From: Pedomonas mirosovicensis
GTDB taxonomy: Bacteria; Pseudomonadota; Alphaproteobacteria; Sphingomonadales; Sphingomonadaceae
Reading direction: 5' to 3'
Assembly: GCF_022569295.1 (NCBI RefSeq)
Contig: NZ_JAKFIA010000001.1
Location: forward strand, 1,255,001-1,319,000
DNA: 64,000 nucleotides
The position numbers were made by a program, and so were the translations under genes. Position 1 is the first letter of the stretch. The number at the start of each line of letters is the position of its first letter. Below the pieces are notes generated by a model. It was not told the origin of the DNA. It was given only the letters and a program-made list of their open reading frames with translations, and made no database searches. Shown one piece after another: positions 51,544 to 62,703 of the stretch.

Positions 51544-52443
51544 CTACTGTGCGCGACGCGAACGGCGCAGGGCCGCCGCGCCCAGCACGGCAAGGCCAAG
51601 AAGGCCGATCGTCCCCGGCTCCGGCACCGGTTCCGGTCCGGGGCCCGGTCCGCCATCGCACTCCGGCAGGCCAGGGCCGCCGCAGCTGACGAAGGAGCCC
51701 GCCTGCAGGAAGGCGACGGAATCGAAGAAAGAGTCGGAGCTGTCGGCGATCGAGAGGATCAGGGTGTTGATCGCCCCCGGCGTGACGCTCGCTGTCAGTT
51801 CGAAAATCTGCGTCAGGCCTTCCAGATCCAGGTCCGTGATGTCGCCGAAGCGGTTGTCGCGGAACAGGTCGCAGTTGGCGGCATTGTTGCCGGCAAAATC
51901 ACCGCAGTTCACGGTGTTGATGGTGACGGGCAGGTCCGTCCCCGGCACCAGTGCCCGGTTCTCTCCGTTTACCTCGGCGGCGAACACGTCGTTGAAGGCG
52001 GTGCCGACGGAAAACTGGTAGTCGTTCGAGCCGAATACGTAGAGCAGCGAGACCTCATTGCCGACCGGCGTGAACTCGATGGTCAGCGTGGAGGCGTTGA
52101 ACGTCGGGTTGCCGCCATTGTATTCCTCGAGCGCCGGGTTGGGGAGCGCCACGTTGTTGGTGTTGAAGCTGGTGGGCAGGGTGTTGAGAGTGCCACTTGT
52201 CAGCGCGACGCCGCTGTCGAAACCAATGTTCGAACTGTTGCCGTTGGTGAACGATCCCGAGGCGACGTTCGCGCCGGTATAAGCGACGGAATTGATCGTG
52301 ATACCGGAGTTCTCCGCCAGGAGAAGGTTGGCCAGTGCCTCCGGCGTTGTCGTGGTCAGATCGGTGAAGGCGGGGACTGCCTGGGCAGCGCTCGCGATGC
52401 CGACGGAGAATACAGCTACAGCCGCAAGTCCGAGCAAACGCAT
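51544..52443 (-). CDS. PEP-CTERM protein with choice-of-anchor L domain
   Basis: 299 residues. Signal peptide MRLLGLAAVAVFSVGIASAAQA; a beta-rich choice-of-anchor-L-type domain (SGITINSVAYTGANVASGSFTNGNSSNIGFDSGVALTSG in parts, FTPVGNEVSLLYVFGSNDYQ, TINTVNCGD); then the sorting tail VPEPGTIGLLGLAVLGAAALRRSRR. The VPEP motif, one transmembrane helix and Arg cluster are the PEP-CTERM signal, read by an exosortase that is not encoded in the window. Expected on or outside the cell surface, often tied to exopolysaccharide or floc formation. Confidence 0.92.
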   Translation of the reverse strand: MRLLGLAAVAVFSVGIASAAQAVPAFTDLTTTTPEALANLLLAENSGITINSVAYTGANVASGSFTNGNSSNIGFDSGVALTSGTLNTLPTSFNTNNVALPNPALEEYNGGNPTFNASTLTIEFTPVGNEVSLLYVFGSNDYQFSVGTAFNDVFAAEVNGENRALVPGTDLPVTINTVNCGDFAGNNAANCDLFRDNRFGDITDLDLEGLTQIFELTASVTPGAINTLILSIADSSDSFFDSVAFLQAGSFVSCGGPGLPECDGGPGPGPEPVPEPGTIGLLGLAVLGAAALRRSRRAQ

Positions 52444-52706
52444 AAGGTGCTCCTTTTATCATGCCGACAACATGCCGCTGTAGAAACGCAGGCAATATTC
52501 AGGCCAAACCGGACCTTTTAAAAAGACAAGAGTTTCAAGGGCGAAGGCGGCCACGCCGCCATCGTTTTCTGAAACTGGTAGCTTCAGCTGTAAAACAAAC
52601 CGGCAGATGGGGTGGCAGGTTCCCTGCTTGGAAAAATTCCAAAAAGAATGCAGGCGCATGGCGGTTCGCGGCAGGGGGAAGCCCAACCTCCACCGCGTGG
52701 AAAAGG

Positions 52707-52736
52707 AAAGGGGGCGGAACTGGCCTCCGCCCCCTT
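52707..52736 (-). terminator. Intrinsic terminator of the second PEP-CTERM gene
   Basis: AAGGGGGCGGA/TCCGCCCCCTT with a seven-base loop, reading on the minus strand into TTTCCTTTTCC. Located 28 bases after the stop at 52764. Confidence 0.75.
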
Positions 52737-52763
52737 GATGCAGATAAGGCGCGGAGGGCAGCC

Positions 52764-53645
52764 TCAGCCCCGGCGGCGCGAGCGGCGCAGGCCGACGATG
52801 CCGAAGAGCGCGAAAGCGCCGATACCGAGCATTCCGGGCTCGGAGACCTGCTGCGGATTGCACGGCGGCTGGTTGGGGCCGCCGCAGACGGTGAGGGAGC
52901 CGCCACGCAGGAACACGGCGGAGTCAAAGGCCTCGTCCCAGGTATCGGCAATGGACAGGACGAGGGTGTTGACTTCACCCGGCGTCACGTTGGCGACGAT
53001 GTCGAACGCCAGGGTAAAGCCGCCCAGGTCGAGATCGCTGAGATCGCCGTTCCGGTTGTCGCGGAACAGGTCGCAATTGGTGGGACTGGTGCCGTTCTCG
53101 TCGCCGCAGTTCACCGTGTTGATGGAGACCGGCGAGTTCGAGCCCGGCACCAACGCCCGGTTTTCGCCGTTCACCAGGAAGGCGAACACGTCATTGTAGC
53201 TGTCATTGACGTAATCCGGATATTCGGCCGAGGCGAAGACGTAGGAGAAGGTGATCTGGTTGCCCTGCGGCGTGAACTGGATGGTCAGGGTCGAGGCATT
53301 GTAGGTCGAGCGGCCGCCGTTGTATGCGCCCAGCAGCGGGTTGCCGCCGGCACCGTTGTCGGTGTTGAAGTTGGAGCCCATGTTGCCGAGCAGACCGGAG
53401 CTGAGCACGATCCCCTGGTCGATGCCAATGTTGGAGCTGTTGCCGTTGCTGAACAGGCCGGACGCGCTGCCCGCACCGGCATAGGAGGCGGAATTGACGG
53501 TGATGCCGCTGCCCGAGGAGAGCAGCGCATTGGCCATATCCATCGCCGATGCGGAATTCATGTCGGTAAAGACCGGGGCGGCGGCGGCAGTGCCGCTGAT
53601 TCCACCCGCCAGCAACGCAACGGCAACAAGCTTGAACGTGTGCAT
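52764..53645 (-). CDS. PEP-CTERM-like protein with choice-of-anchor L domain, tail variant SEP
   Basis: 293 residues, a paralogue of the next gene downstream on this strand. Signal peptide MHTFKLVAVALLAGGISGTAAA; then SGITVNSASYAGAGSASGLFSNGNSSNIGIDQGIVLSSG (parts), ITFSYVFASAEYPDYVNDSYNDVFAFLVNG and VSINTVNCGDENG. The tail is VSEPGMLGIGAFALFGIVGLRRSRRRG: the first Pro of PEP is Ser while the helix and Arg cluster are kept. Blocks shared with the paralogue (NCDLFRDNR, GENRALVPG) show tandem duplication. Sorting may still work, as the Glu-Pro pair is kept. Confidence 0.88.
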   Translation of the reverse strand: MHTFKLVAVALLAGGISGTAAAAPVFTDMNSASAMDMANALLSSGSGITVNSASYAGAGSASGLFSNGNSSNIGIDQGIVLSSGLLGNMGSNFNTDNGAGGNPLLGAYNGGRSTYNASTLTIQFTPQGNQITFSYVFASAEYPDYVNDSYNDVFAFLVNGENRALVPGSNSPVSINTVNCGDENGTSPTNCDLFRDNRNGDLSDLDLGGFTLAFDIVANVTPGEVNTLVLSIADTWDEAFDSAVFLRGGSLTVCGGPNQPPCNPQQVSEPGMLGIGAFALFGIVGLRRSRRRG

Positions 53646-53911
53646 TCCTTGCTCCTGTGAACTGCAGTTGTTTCCGGACCGCAGAAAGCAAGTATGATGC
53701 CAACGTTTGTATTAGCTAATATATCCTATTTAATTCAGGAGCTTGCTGCCAGAATGGCTGGGCCGGCCGCATATATTCGGTGTGTTTCGTCAATAAATCC
53801 GACGGTTTCGCTGGCGTTCTAAAACGCGCTGAACCCGCAAACGCAAGCGGGCCGCTGTCACCGGGTGGTGGCAGCGGCCCGCCGTCTTCCGACCTGTCGG
53901 GGGCAGAATGC
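53646..53911. other. Intergenic region
   Basis: No gene seen. Contains the promoter side of the second PEP-CTERM gene (AT-rich 53690-53740) and, at about 53847-53883, a long hairpin (GCGGGCCGCTGTCACC pairing with its partner ending GCAGCGGCCCGCC) that probably ends the ilvC transcript, though without a T run. Confidence 0.5.
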
Positions 53912-54982
<1,071 letters not shown>

Positions 54983-55018
54983 TTATGCCTGCCCCAGGGG
55001 CTCGCGCAGGGGGCTGGT

Positions 55019-55543
55019 TCAGGGATGCCTGAGGGTGGTAACGCCGCGCGCGATGGCGACGACACCGGTGCGAACAACCTCGGCGAGGCCGAGTTCGCGC
55101 ATCAGTTCGATGAAGGTGTTCACCTTCTCCGTGGAGCCGGTCAGCTCGAACACGAAGCTGTGGGTGGAGGCATCGACCACGCGGGCGCGGTAGATATCGG
55201 CGAGGCGCAGCGCCTCGACCCGCTTCTCGCCCTGGCCGGTCACCTTCACCAGCGCCATTTCCCGCTCCACATGCGGGCCCTGGACGGTGAGGTCCGCCAC
55301 CGAGTGCACCGGCACCAGCCGCTCCAGCTGCGCCTTGATCTGCTCGATGACGATTGGCGTGCCGGAGGTGACGATGGTGATGCGGCTGATGAGCTGGTCG
55401 TGCGTGACCTCGGCCACGGTGAGGCTGTCGATGTTGTAGCCGCGGCTGGAGAAGAGGCCGATCACCCGCGCAAGGACGCCCGCCTCGTTATCGACGAGGA
55501 CGCTGAGCGTATGGCGTTCGATGGGGCTGTTCTGCTGCAACAT
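55019..55543 (-). CDS. ilvN: Acetolactate synthase small (regulatory) subunit
   Basis: 174 residues. N-terminal ACT domain (HTLSVLVDNEAGVLARVIGLFSSRGYNIDSLTVAEV in parts, VHSVADLT) that binds valine for feedback control, and the C-terminal ALS small-subunit domain (REMALVKV, ARVVDASTHSFVFELTGSTEKVNTFIELM). Fits the long form of IlvH/IlvN. Lies between ilvB and ilvC, as is common in alphaproteobacteria. Confidence 0.95.
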   Translation of the reverse strand: MLQQNSPIERHTLSVLVDNEAGVLARVIGLFSSRGYNIDSLTVAEVTHDQLISRITIVTSGTPIVIEQIKAQLERLVPVHSVADLTVQGPHVEREMALVKVTGQGEKRVEALRLADIYRARVVDASTHSFVFELTGSTEKVNTFIELMRELGLAEVVRTGVVAIARGVTTLRHP

Positions 55544-55665
55544 GGTTCGTTCCTGGGCTCGGGCCTGGATCGGGCGGACCCCTTCTGCGGGGCCGCGCCG
55601 TCTTCAACTCCTGTGGTGGGGGCGCTCCCGGCCCGTAAGCCGGGAGCCGGGGGGTGAACGTGGGG

Positions 55666-57417
55666 TCAGACGAGGGCTTGGGCCTCCTCGGAAAGCTCGC
55701 CCGAGACCTGCTCGGGGCTGAGAATCATCTCGTTGTGGCCCGCGCCCGAGGGCACCATCGGGAAGCAGTTCTCCAGCTTGGCCACGCGGCAGTCCACCAT
55801 CACCGGGCCGGGGGTTTCCAGCATCGCCTTGATGCCGGCTTCCAGCTCGCTCGTGGTCTCGATGCGAAGGCCGGTCCAGCCATAGGCCTCGGCCAGCTTT
55901 ACGAAATCGGGCAGGGCCTCGGAGTAGCTCTCCGAATAGCGGCCCTCGTAGGTGAGGTCCTGCCACTGGCGGACCATGCCCATGTATTCGTTGTTGAGGA
56001 TGAACACCTTGACCGGCAGGCGGTACTGCTTGGCGGTGGACATCTCCTGAATGTTCATCAGGATCGAGGCTTCGCCCGCGATGTCGATGACCAGCGCATC
56101 CGGATTGCCCATCTGCGCGCCGATGGCCGCCGGCAGGCCGTAGCCCATGGTGCCGAGACCGCCGGAGGTGAGCCACTTGTTGGGCTTCTCGAATCCGAAA
56201 TACTGGGCCGCCCACATCTGGTGTTGGCCGACTTCCGTGGTGATGATCGGGCTCTTGTCCTTCGTCGCCTCATAGAGGCGCGAGATGGCGTGCTGCGGCA
56301 GGATGACCTCGCCGGTCTGGCGATAGGCCAGGCACTTGCGCTCGCGCCAGGCGTTGATCTGGCCCCACCAATCGGTGAGCGGCTTCGGGCCCTGGGCCTT
56401 GGCCTTCCACAGGGCGATCATGTCCTCCATCACCCGGCCGACGTCGCCGACGATGCCGATGTCGACGAGCACGTTCTTGTTGATGGACGAGCGGTCGATA
56501 TCGACGTGGATCTTCTTCGAGTTCGGCGAGAACAGGTCGACCCGGCCGGTCACGCGGTCATCGAACCGCGCGCCCAGACAAACCAGCACATCCGCGCCGT
56601 GGGTGGCGAGGTTGGCCTCATAGGTGCCGTGCATCCCCAGCATCCCGAGGAACGCGGGCGACTGGGACGGAAACGCCCCCAGGCCCATCAGTGTCGAGGT
56701 GACCGGGAAGCCGGTGACGCGCTGCAATTCCTGCAGCAGCTGCGCCGCTTCGGGGCCCGCATTGATGATGCCGCCGCCGGTGTAGAGCACGGGGCGCTCC
56801 GCATTCAGCATTAACTCGATGGCGGCCTCGATGTCCGTCATCTCGCCCTTGATCGTGGGGCGGTAGGTCTTGTGCTCGATCTTGCCCGGATTGCGGTAGG
56901 TCGCCTTGGCGATCTGCACGTCCTTCGGGATATCGACCACCACCGGGCCGGGACGGCCATTGGTGGCGATGTAGAAGGCCTCGTGAATCACATCGCCCAG
57001 GCGGCCGGCGTCCTTCACCAGATAATTGTGCTTCGAGCAGTGGCGGGTGATGCCGACCGTATCGCACTCCTGGAAGGCGTCATTGCCGATCAGGTGCGTG
57101 GCGACCTGACCGGTCAGCACGACGATGGGAATCGAATCCAGCAGCGCATCCGTAATGCCGGTGACGGCATTGGTCGCGCCGGGGCCGGAGGTGACCAGCA
57201 CCACGCCCGGCTTGCCGGTGGAACGGGCATAGCCCTCCGCTGCGTGGACCGCGCCCTGCTCATGACGGGCGAGGATATGGCGAATCCGGTTCTGCCGGAA
57301 AAGTGCGTCGTAGATGGGAAGGACAGCGCCGCCAGGGTATCCGAATACGACCTCCACGCCCAGGTCCACCAGGGCCTGAACGATGATCTCCGCACCGGGC
57401 ATCGGCTCGCCGTGCAT
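55666..57417 (-). CDS. ilvB: Acetolactate synthase large subunit
   Basis: 583 residues, thiamine-diphosphate enzyme. N-terminal domain: GAEIIVQALVDLGVEVVFGYPGGAVLPIYDAL, HEQGAVHAAEGYARSTGKPGVVLVTSGPGATNAVTG with the catalytic Glu. Middle FAD-binding domain: VCLGARFDDRVTGRV. C-terminal domain: GLGTMGYGLPAAIGAQMGNPDALVIDIAGEASILMN with the GDG-like diphosphate motif changed to AGE, and NNEYMGMVRQWQ. The start at 57417 is chosen for GGAAGGAGTAGGAAG upstream. Head of the ilvB-ilvN-ilvC unit. Note the canonical GDG is read here as IAGEA. Confidence 0.95.
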   Translation of the reverse strand: MHGEPMPGAEIIVQALVDLGVEVVFGYPGGAVLPIYDALFRQNRIRHILARHEQGAVHAAEGYARSTGKPGVVLVTSGPGATNAVTGITDALLDSIPIVVLTGQVATHLIGNDAFQECDTVGITRHCSKHNYLVKDAGRLGDVIHEAFYIATNGRPGPVVVDIPKDVQIAKATYRNPGKIEHKTYRPTIKGEMTDIEAAIELMLNAERPVLYTGGGIINAGPEAAQLLQELQRVTGFPVTSTLMGLGAFPSQSPAFLGMLGMHGTYEANLATHGADVLVCLGARFDDRVTGRVDLFSPNSKKIHVDIDRSSINKNVLVDIGIVGDVGRVMEDMIALWKAKAQGPKPLTDWWGQINAWRERKCLAYRQTGEVILPQHAISRLYEATKDKSPIITTEVGQHQMWAAQYFGFEKPNKWLTSGGLGTMGYGLPAAIGAQMGNPDALVIDIAGEASILMNIQEMSTAKQYRLPVKVFILNNEYMGMVRQWQDLTYEGRYSESYSEALPDFVKLAEAYGWTGLRIETTSELEAGIKAMLETPGPVMVDCRVAKLENCFPMVPSGAGHNEMILSPEQVSGELSEEAQALV

Positions 57418-57536
57418 CTTCCTACTCCTTCCCTCACCGCGCGGGGGCGCGGCATATGCAATACTCACGCGCGAAGGGCAGGCATACGCATCCCGCCTTT
57501 ACGGCGCTTACACACAGTGAGGGCTTGGGTATTGTT

Positions 57537-58500
57537 TCAAACTTTCAAAGTCAAGCCGATATCTCGTAATATTGTTGCAATTTGCTCTTTCTGGATTTCC
57601 AGATTGTGCGATCGGATAAAGTGCCAATCCCGGCACTGGTTGCGGAACCAGGTGTATTGCCGCTTGGCATACTGGCGGGTCGCGCGCTGGGCGCTCTCAA
57701 TAGCTTCTTGATAATCCATGCGTTTTTCGAGGAGGGCGACAAATTCGGGCACGCCGACCGCCTTCATCACCGGCATCTCGGGCGCGAGATTGCGGGCGAG
57801 TAATTTTCTGACTTCTTCCAGGGCCCCCAACTCGACCATTGTTTCAAGCCGCTGGTCGCAACGGGCATAAAGAATCTCCCGGTCCGGCAGAATCACGCAT
57901 CGCGCAACCGGCCCCACATCCGGCCTGTCGGCAAGGCCACCGGTGGTCTCGGCTTGATATTGGCTGAGCGGCGTGCCGGTCGCCAGCACCACCTCCAGCG
58001 CCCGGGCGATTCGCTGCCGGTCACGCGGGCCGAGGCGGGCGGCGGTGACGGGGTCGAGGCGCGAGAGCTCCGCGTGCAGCGTCTCGGGGCCTTGGCGCTC
58101 CATGCGCGCCCGCACGTCTGCCCGCACGGCCTCGTCGATATCCGGCACAGGCACGATGCCGTGCAGGAGCGTTCGCAGGTAAAGGCCGGTGCCGCCGGTA
58201 ATGATGGGCAGGCGGCCTTCACCCCACGCGGTTTCAACCGCTTGTATCGCCTGTTCCGCCCACCAGGCGGCCGAGCTGGCCTGGCCGCCGTCCAGCACGC
58301 CGTAGAGCCGATGGGGGGCGCGGGCCTCATCCTCGGGCGAGGGGCGGGCGGTCAGCACCGAAAGATCGCGGTAAAGCTGGAGCGCATCGCCATTGATGAC
58401 GGTGCCCGGCGCAGTTTCTGCCAGCCATAATGACACAGCCGACTTGCCGCTTGCCGTCGGTCCGGCAATAAGCACCAGCGGTTTTCGGGAAAGGTTGCTC

Positions 58501-58502
<2 letters not shown>
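57537..58502 (-). CDS. miaA: tRNA dimethylallyltransferase
   Basis: Adds a dimethylallyl group to A37 of tRNAs reading UNN codons. About 321 residues: P-loop VLIAGPTASGKSAVS, VINGDALQLYRDL with the conserved Asp, VLDGGQASSAAWW, ITGGTGLYLRTLLHGI, DRQRIARALEV and the C-terminal RATRQYAKRQYTWFRNQ. Start is ATG 58502 or GTG 58520; either way the start region overlaps the start of serB on the opposite strand. The 3' end is AT-rich compared with neighbours. Confidence 0.95.
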
Positions 58503-59409
<907 letters not shown>

Positions 59410-59411
59410 GG

Positions 59412-59606
59412 AGATTCAGGGATTTTGATGCTTTGCAGGGGACTCGGTCCCCTGCACCCCGTTCGTTTGTTAGGCTCGCCCAGCATGGCGGACGCGGCCC
59501 ATTCTGAACTCGGGAGTTCATTGGAGCGCGCCCTTCATCGCGTGCACGCCCCCAAAGGACAGGGAGGTGCAGGAGGGTTGAGACCCTCCTGCAAACAATC
59601 CAAAAG
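59412..59606. repeat. Hairpin-ended intergenic repeat, copy 8
   Basis: About 195 bases between the convergent serB and methyltransferase genes. Left end: TTTGCAGGGGAC with partner GTCCCCTGC, then CCCGTTCGTTTG. Right end: GGGAGGTGCAGGAGGG and CCCTCCTGCAAA, identical over about 35 bases with the end at about 37688-37723. Confidence 0.75.
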
Positions 59607-59609
59607 AAA

Positions 59610-60611
59610 TCAGAAGCTCTTCTTGGCGGCGAGCAGGCGGCGATAGGTGATGTGCCCCTGGCGTAGCAGCTTGGCCCGGCGCGCCCAGAGTTCGGCTTCC
59701 TTGATGACCACGTTGACCAGCTGGGCCTGGCCGGGCTGGGCATGGAGCTCGGCGACCACCTTGTCCGCCCCGGCCCAGGTCTGGTCGATGAGGGAGACGT
59801 AGTCGGTCGACAGGTCATCATCCACGCGTACGTGGTAGCCGCAGCGCACCAGGATGTCCCGCAGCTCCTCCACCCGCACCAGCGTCAGCTTGCGCGGCTC
59901 CCGATCCGACCAGTTTTGGAAGGCCGGGTTGTCCAGCGTCTCGTCGCCCGCGAGGAAGTAGTCGGTGATGAGGGCCAGGCCATCCTTCTTCAGGCTGTCC
60001 TCCACCCGCACCAGCAGGTCCTGCTTGTCCTCGATGAGGGACAGGAAGCTGTCGATCAGCACGCGGTCGAACTTGCGCTCGAACGGCTTGGGCTCGTCCA
60101 GATCGAGGAAGGTGAGGGGCGCCTTCTTGGCCATGCCCGCGATGGCGGAGAGTTCGCTGCCTGCCGCCACCAGCGAGGCCGAGGTCTCGTAGCCCGTCAC
60201 CCACACGCCGAAATGCTCGGCGAGCGTGCGGGCGGGGCCGCCAAGCCCCGCGCCCAGGTGCATCATGCTCATCTCGGGCGTGAGCGTCAGCAGCTTGGAG
60301 ATGGCGACGATATGCTCCGGCCCGCCCGGGCCGCAGAAGCCGCGCCCCCAGATGAGCTGGGCCACGTCGATTCGGTTCTGGTCCCACGGGTCGATGGGCA
60401 GGCCGGTTTCAGGCTTCTGGTTCGCTGTATCGCCTTGCAGGGGCGTAATGAGCGTCGGGACGGCGTCCTTCTCGGTAACCTCGGGCTCGGCGGCCGGGCG
60501 GACTGTCTGCTTCAGCGCGCGCCGGGCGAGCTCCTCGGCGTCATAACCCTCCCACCAGGCCTTCAGACGAAGCGAAAGCGGAATTTTCGCTGGTTTCTTT
60601 GCAACGCTCAT
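59610..60611 (-). CDS. SAM-dependent methyltransferase
   Basis: 333 residues. A class I methyltransferase fold follows an N-terminal region of about 110 residues. Motif I is MMHLGAGLGGPARTLAEHFG, followed by VTGYETS (acidic end of strand 2), then FDRVLIDSFLSLIEDKQDLLVRVEDSLKKDGLALITDYF in parts. The layout of GxGxGG-like loop plus ...SLKKDGLALITD recalls fatty-acid or small-molecule methyltransferases. Substrate not evident. Codirectional with the PilZ gene, 24 bases apart, so perhaps the second gene of that unit. Confidence 0.8.
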   Translation of the reverse strand: MSVAKKPAKIPLSLRLKAWWEGYDAEELARRALKQTVRPAAEPEVTEKDAVPTLITPLQGDTANQKPETGLPIDPWDQNRIDVAQLIWGRGFCGPGGPEHIVAISKLLTLTPEMSMMHLGAGLGGPARTLAEHFGVWVTGYETSASLVAAGSELSAIAGMAKKAPLTFLDLDEPKPFERKFDRVLIDSFLSLIEDKQDLLVRVEDSLKKDGLALITDYFLAGDETLDNPAFQNWSDREPRKLTLVRVEELRDILVRCGYHVRVDDDLSTDYVSLIDQTWAGADKVVAELHAQPGQAQLVNVVIKEAELWARRAKLLRQGHITYRRLLAAKKSF

Positions 60612-60635
60612 GGCGAGAAAACCCTAATGCTTCTG

Positions 60636-60998
60636 TCAATCAGGGGAGCACTGCGCGCCGGCTTTGCCGTCGCTTGCCTGTGCGCCGGCGATCTCTGCGC
60701 TGATGACCTGCAGGGCGAAGGAGACGTTGCCGTCGCTCGGGGCGAACGCGAGGCTGATGCCGTCTTCGGTCCGGCGGATGACCGTGCCTTCAAGGCTGCC
60801 CGCCGTTGGGTGCTCCAGCCGGACCAGAGTGCCGGGGTTGGGGCCGCGACGCATTTCAAGAAAGGCCCCCGCAGCGGAAATATCGCGCAGGCGGCTGTTC
60901 AGGGGGCCGTCCGGCGTATGCAGGATGCAGGAGCTACGGACCCAATACCGTGGGGCGGTGCGCCGATTCGTTGCCTGTCCGTCAAAAACCTGCCTCAT
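60636..60998 (-). CDS. PilZ-domain protein
   Basis: 120 residues. The PilZ c-di-GMP-binding marks are present: the basic RxxxR motif in ATNRRTAPRYWV and the DxSxxG motif in RDISAAGAF, then a beta-barrel core (LVRLEHPTAGSLEGTVIRR, GISLAFAP). The start at 60998 (MRQVFDGQ) is taken; the open frame extends to 61079. As a stand-alone receptor it may act on motility or exopolysaccharide, in line with the EAL-like proteins earlier in the window. Confidence 0.85.
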   Translation of the reverse strand: MRQVFDGQATNRRTAPRYWVRSSCILHTPDGPLNSRLRDISAAGAFLEMRRGPNPGTLVRLEHPTAGSLEGTVIRRTEDGISLAFAPSDGNVSFALQVISAEIAGAQASDGKAGAQCSPD

Positions 60999-61151
60999 GA
61001 CTTCCCCACGGACCCCTCTGAAGTTTGCCTTATGTTGAAGAAGGATAACCAACAAATTGTTAACGACGGCCTCTGACACACCCAGGGCGCAATGCCATTA
61101 TATTTCGCAAACCCATGAGTTGTCGCAGGAATCGGTTCGTTACGTGATGGC

Positions 61152-61270
61152 TTGCACAATCGTGATACGTCGACTAACCATAAGGGATCACGGGCAACGG
61201 GGGGCTCGTGACCGCGGCTTCGGTTGAGCGCTGCTTGCAGCGATCCCGAAGCCGCGTTTCTCTTTTTTTC
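61152..61270 (+). ncRNA. Candidate small RNA with nested-hairpin terminator
   Basis: No gene reads into this place on the plus strand, yet a strong terminator is present: CGCGGCTTCGG (61213-61223) pairs with CCGAAGCCGCG (61246-61256) around an inner hairpin CGCTGC-TT-GCAGCG, followed by TTTCTCTTTTTTTC. Upstream are TTGCAC (61152-61157) and, after 17 bases, TAACCA, a passable promoter. A second small hairpin (CACGGGC with GCTCGTG) lies between. The predicted RNA, about 61186-61270, is 85 bases. It could instead be a leader of the ParA gene 200 bases downstream. Confidence 0.55.
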
Positions 61271-61473
61271 AGCTTTGTACGTCTGTAAAAGAGCGCGGCC
61301 TTGGGCTGCCCGAGACGCTGTTGTTTTACAGGGCGCGCCCCTGATTTTTCGCCCGCCGACGTGTCGCAGCGATTCGCTTTGGCCTGCAACCGGAGGTCGA
61401 GCGGTAACATCTTCTTAAATTTCTGATTCGCATAGTTGGCCCGAACAGCCTCGTGAATGGGGAGGGACAGACC

Positions 61474-62187
61474 ATGCGGGTCCTGGCATTTGCTTCGCAA
61501 AAGGGTGGCTCGGGCAAGACGACCCTGAGCGGTCATATCGCGGTTGAGGCCGAGCGCTGCGGCGCAGGCCCTGTTGTCATGATGGATATCGACCCCCAGG
61601 GGTCGCTGGCGGACTGGTGGAACGAGCGCGAAGCGCCGATGCCTGCCTTCGCCCAGACCAGCGTCAGCCGTCTGGCCGCCGACCTGGAGGACCTTCGCAG
61701 CCGTGGCTTCAAGCTGGCGGTGATCGACACGCCGCCCGCCATCACCATGGCGATTCAGTCTGTCGTCAGCGTGGCGGATCTGGTGGTGATTCCCACCCGC
61801 CCCAGCCCGCACGACCTGCGGGCAGCGGGCGCGACGGTCGATCTCGTCGAGCGCTCGGGCAAGCCGCTGGTGTTCGTGGTCAACGCGGCGACGCCGCGCG
61901 CCAAGATCAGCTTCGATGCGGCGGTGGCGCTGTCTCAGCACGGCACGGTCGCGCCGATCATGATTCACCAGCGCACCGACTTTGCGTCCAGCATGATCGA
62001 CGGCCGCACCGTGATGGAAAGCGATCCCAATGGCAAGTCCGCCCGGGAAATCGAGGTCCTGTGGGGCTACCTGTCGGACCGGCTGGACAAGAACTTCCGC
62101 CGCACCGTCTTCCAGCCGCGCCAGAGCGCGCCGGCGCCGGTGGTCTCGCCCAAGGCGGGGTTTGGCCGCAAGGCCATCAGCGCCTGA
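61474..62187 (+). CDS. ParA-family ATPase
   Basis: 237 residues. Deviant Walker A loop with both Lys: FASQKGGSGKTTLSGH; Walker A' region VMMDIDPQGSLADWW; Walker B FKLAVIDTPPAI. Ends after a helix with DRLDKNF. Matches short ParA/MinD-like partition ATPases. It is followed 13 bases after its stop by a small protein, so they are probably a pair, but no ParB-type protein or parS-like array is visible here. This is therefore more likely an orphan ParA that positions a protein complex than the chromosomal partition pair. Confidence 0.88.
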   Translation: MRVLAFASQKGGSGKTTLSGHIAVEAERCGAGPVVMMDIDPQGSLADWWNEREAPMPAFAQTSVSRLAADLEDLRSRGFKLAVIDTPPAITMAIQSVVSVADLVVIPTRPSPHDLRAAGATVDLVERSGKPLVFVVNAATPRAKISFDAAVALSQHGTVAPIMIHQRTDFASSMIDGRTVMESDPNGKSAREIEVLWGYLSDRLDKNFRRTVFQPRQSAPAPVVSPKAGFGRKAISA

Positions 62188-62200
62188 GAGAGCGGGGGAC

Positions 62201-62650
62201 ATGAGCATGTATGATCCCAAGCCTGCCGCTTCGCTGACGGGTGGCCTTCTGGTTCGCAAGGGGCAAGCCCGCCCGGCACTCAGCCCCGGCCTGGTGCTGG
62301 AGGCGGATGACGCCCACGCCGCCCCGCGCAGGGTCATCACCCTGCCGCGCCCGGAGGCGGCCCGGCCGATGGACGCCGAGGCGATGCGCCAGGTCGTTCC
62401 GCCAGTCGACAAGGCAAAGAGCGAGGCCAAGCCCAAGGCAGAGGGCAAGCCCGAGGCGCGGCGCCGGGTGGCCTTTACCTATCGGCTCGATCCGGAGCGG
62501 CATCTGAACTTGCGCGTGGTCGCCATCTACAAGCGCACCTCGGCGCAGAAGATTCTGGACGAGGCGCTGGATCGCTATCTGGATGAAGTGATGGCGGAGG
62601 AAGGCTCGTTGGTCTTCCCGAAACAGCTGTCGGCCGCGCAATCGGCCTGA
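62201..62650 (+). CDS. Small partner protein of ParA, RHH-like C-terminal part
   Basis: 149 residues. The first 90 are Pro/Ala/Lys-rich and probably disordered; the C-terminal 60 (RRRVAFTYRLDPERHLNLRVVAIYKRTSAQKILDEALDRYLDEVM in parts) read like a ribbon-helix-helix segment: a strand with alternating residues and two helices. Such proteins pair with orphan ParA ATPases and may bind DNA. The start at 62201 has GAGCGGGGGAC upstream. No exact family recognised. Confidence 0.7.
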   Translation: MSMYDPKPAASLTGGLLVRKGQARPALSPGLVLEADDAHAAPRRVITLPRPEAARPMDAEAMRQVVPPVDKAKSEAKPKAEGKPEARRRVAFTYRLDPERHLNLRVVAIYKRTSAQKILDEALDRYLDEVMAEEGSLVFPKQLSAAQSA

Positions 62651-62703
62651 AGCTTAGCCACGCCGGACGGGGGCAGGGGAACACGCGGGGGACCTGGGAG
62701 AGG

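Noticed and set aside
61474-62650. ParA and its partner as a plasmid partition system
   Set aside because: No replication gene, ParB-type protein or parS-like array; the surroundings are chromosomal housekeeping genes.
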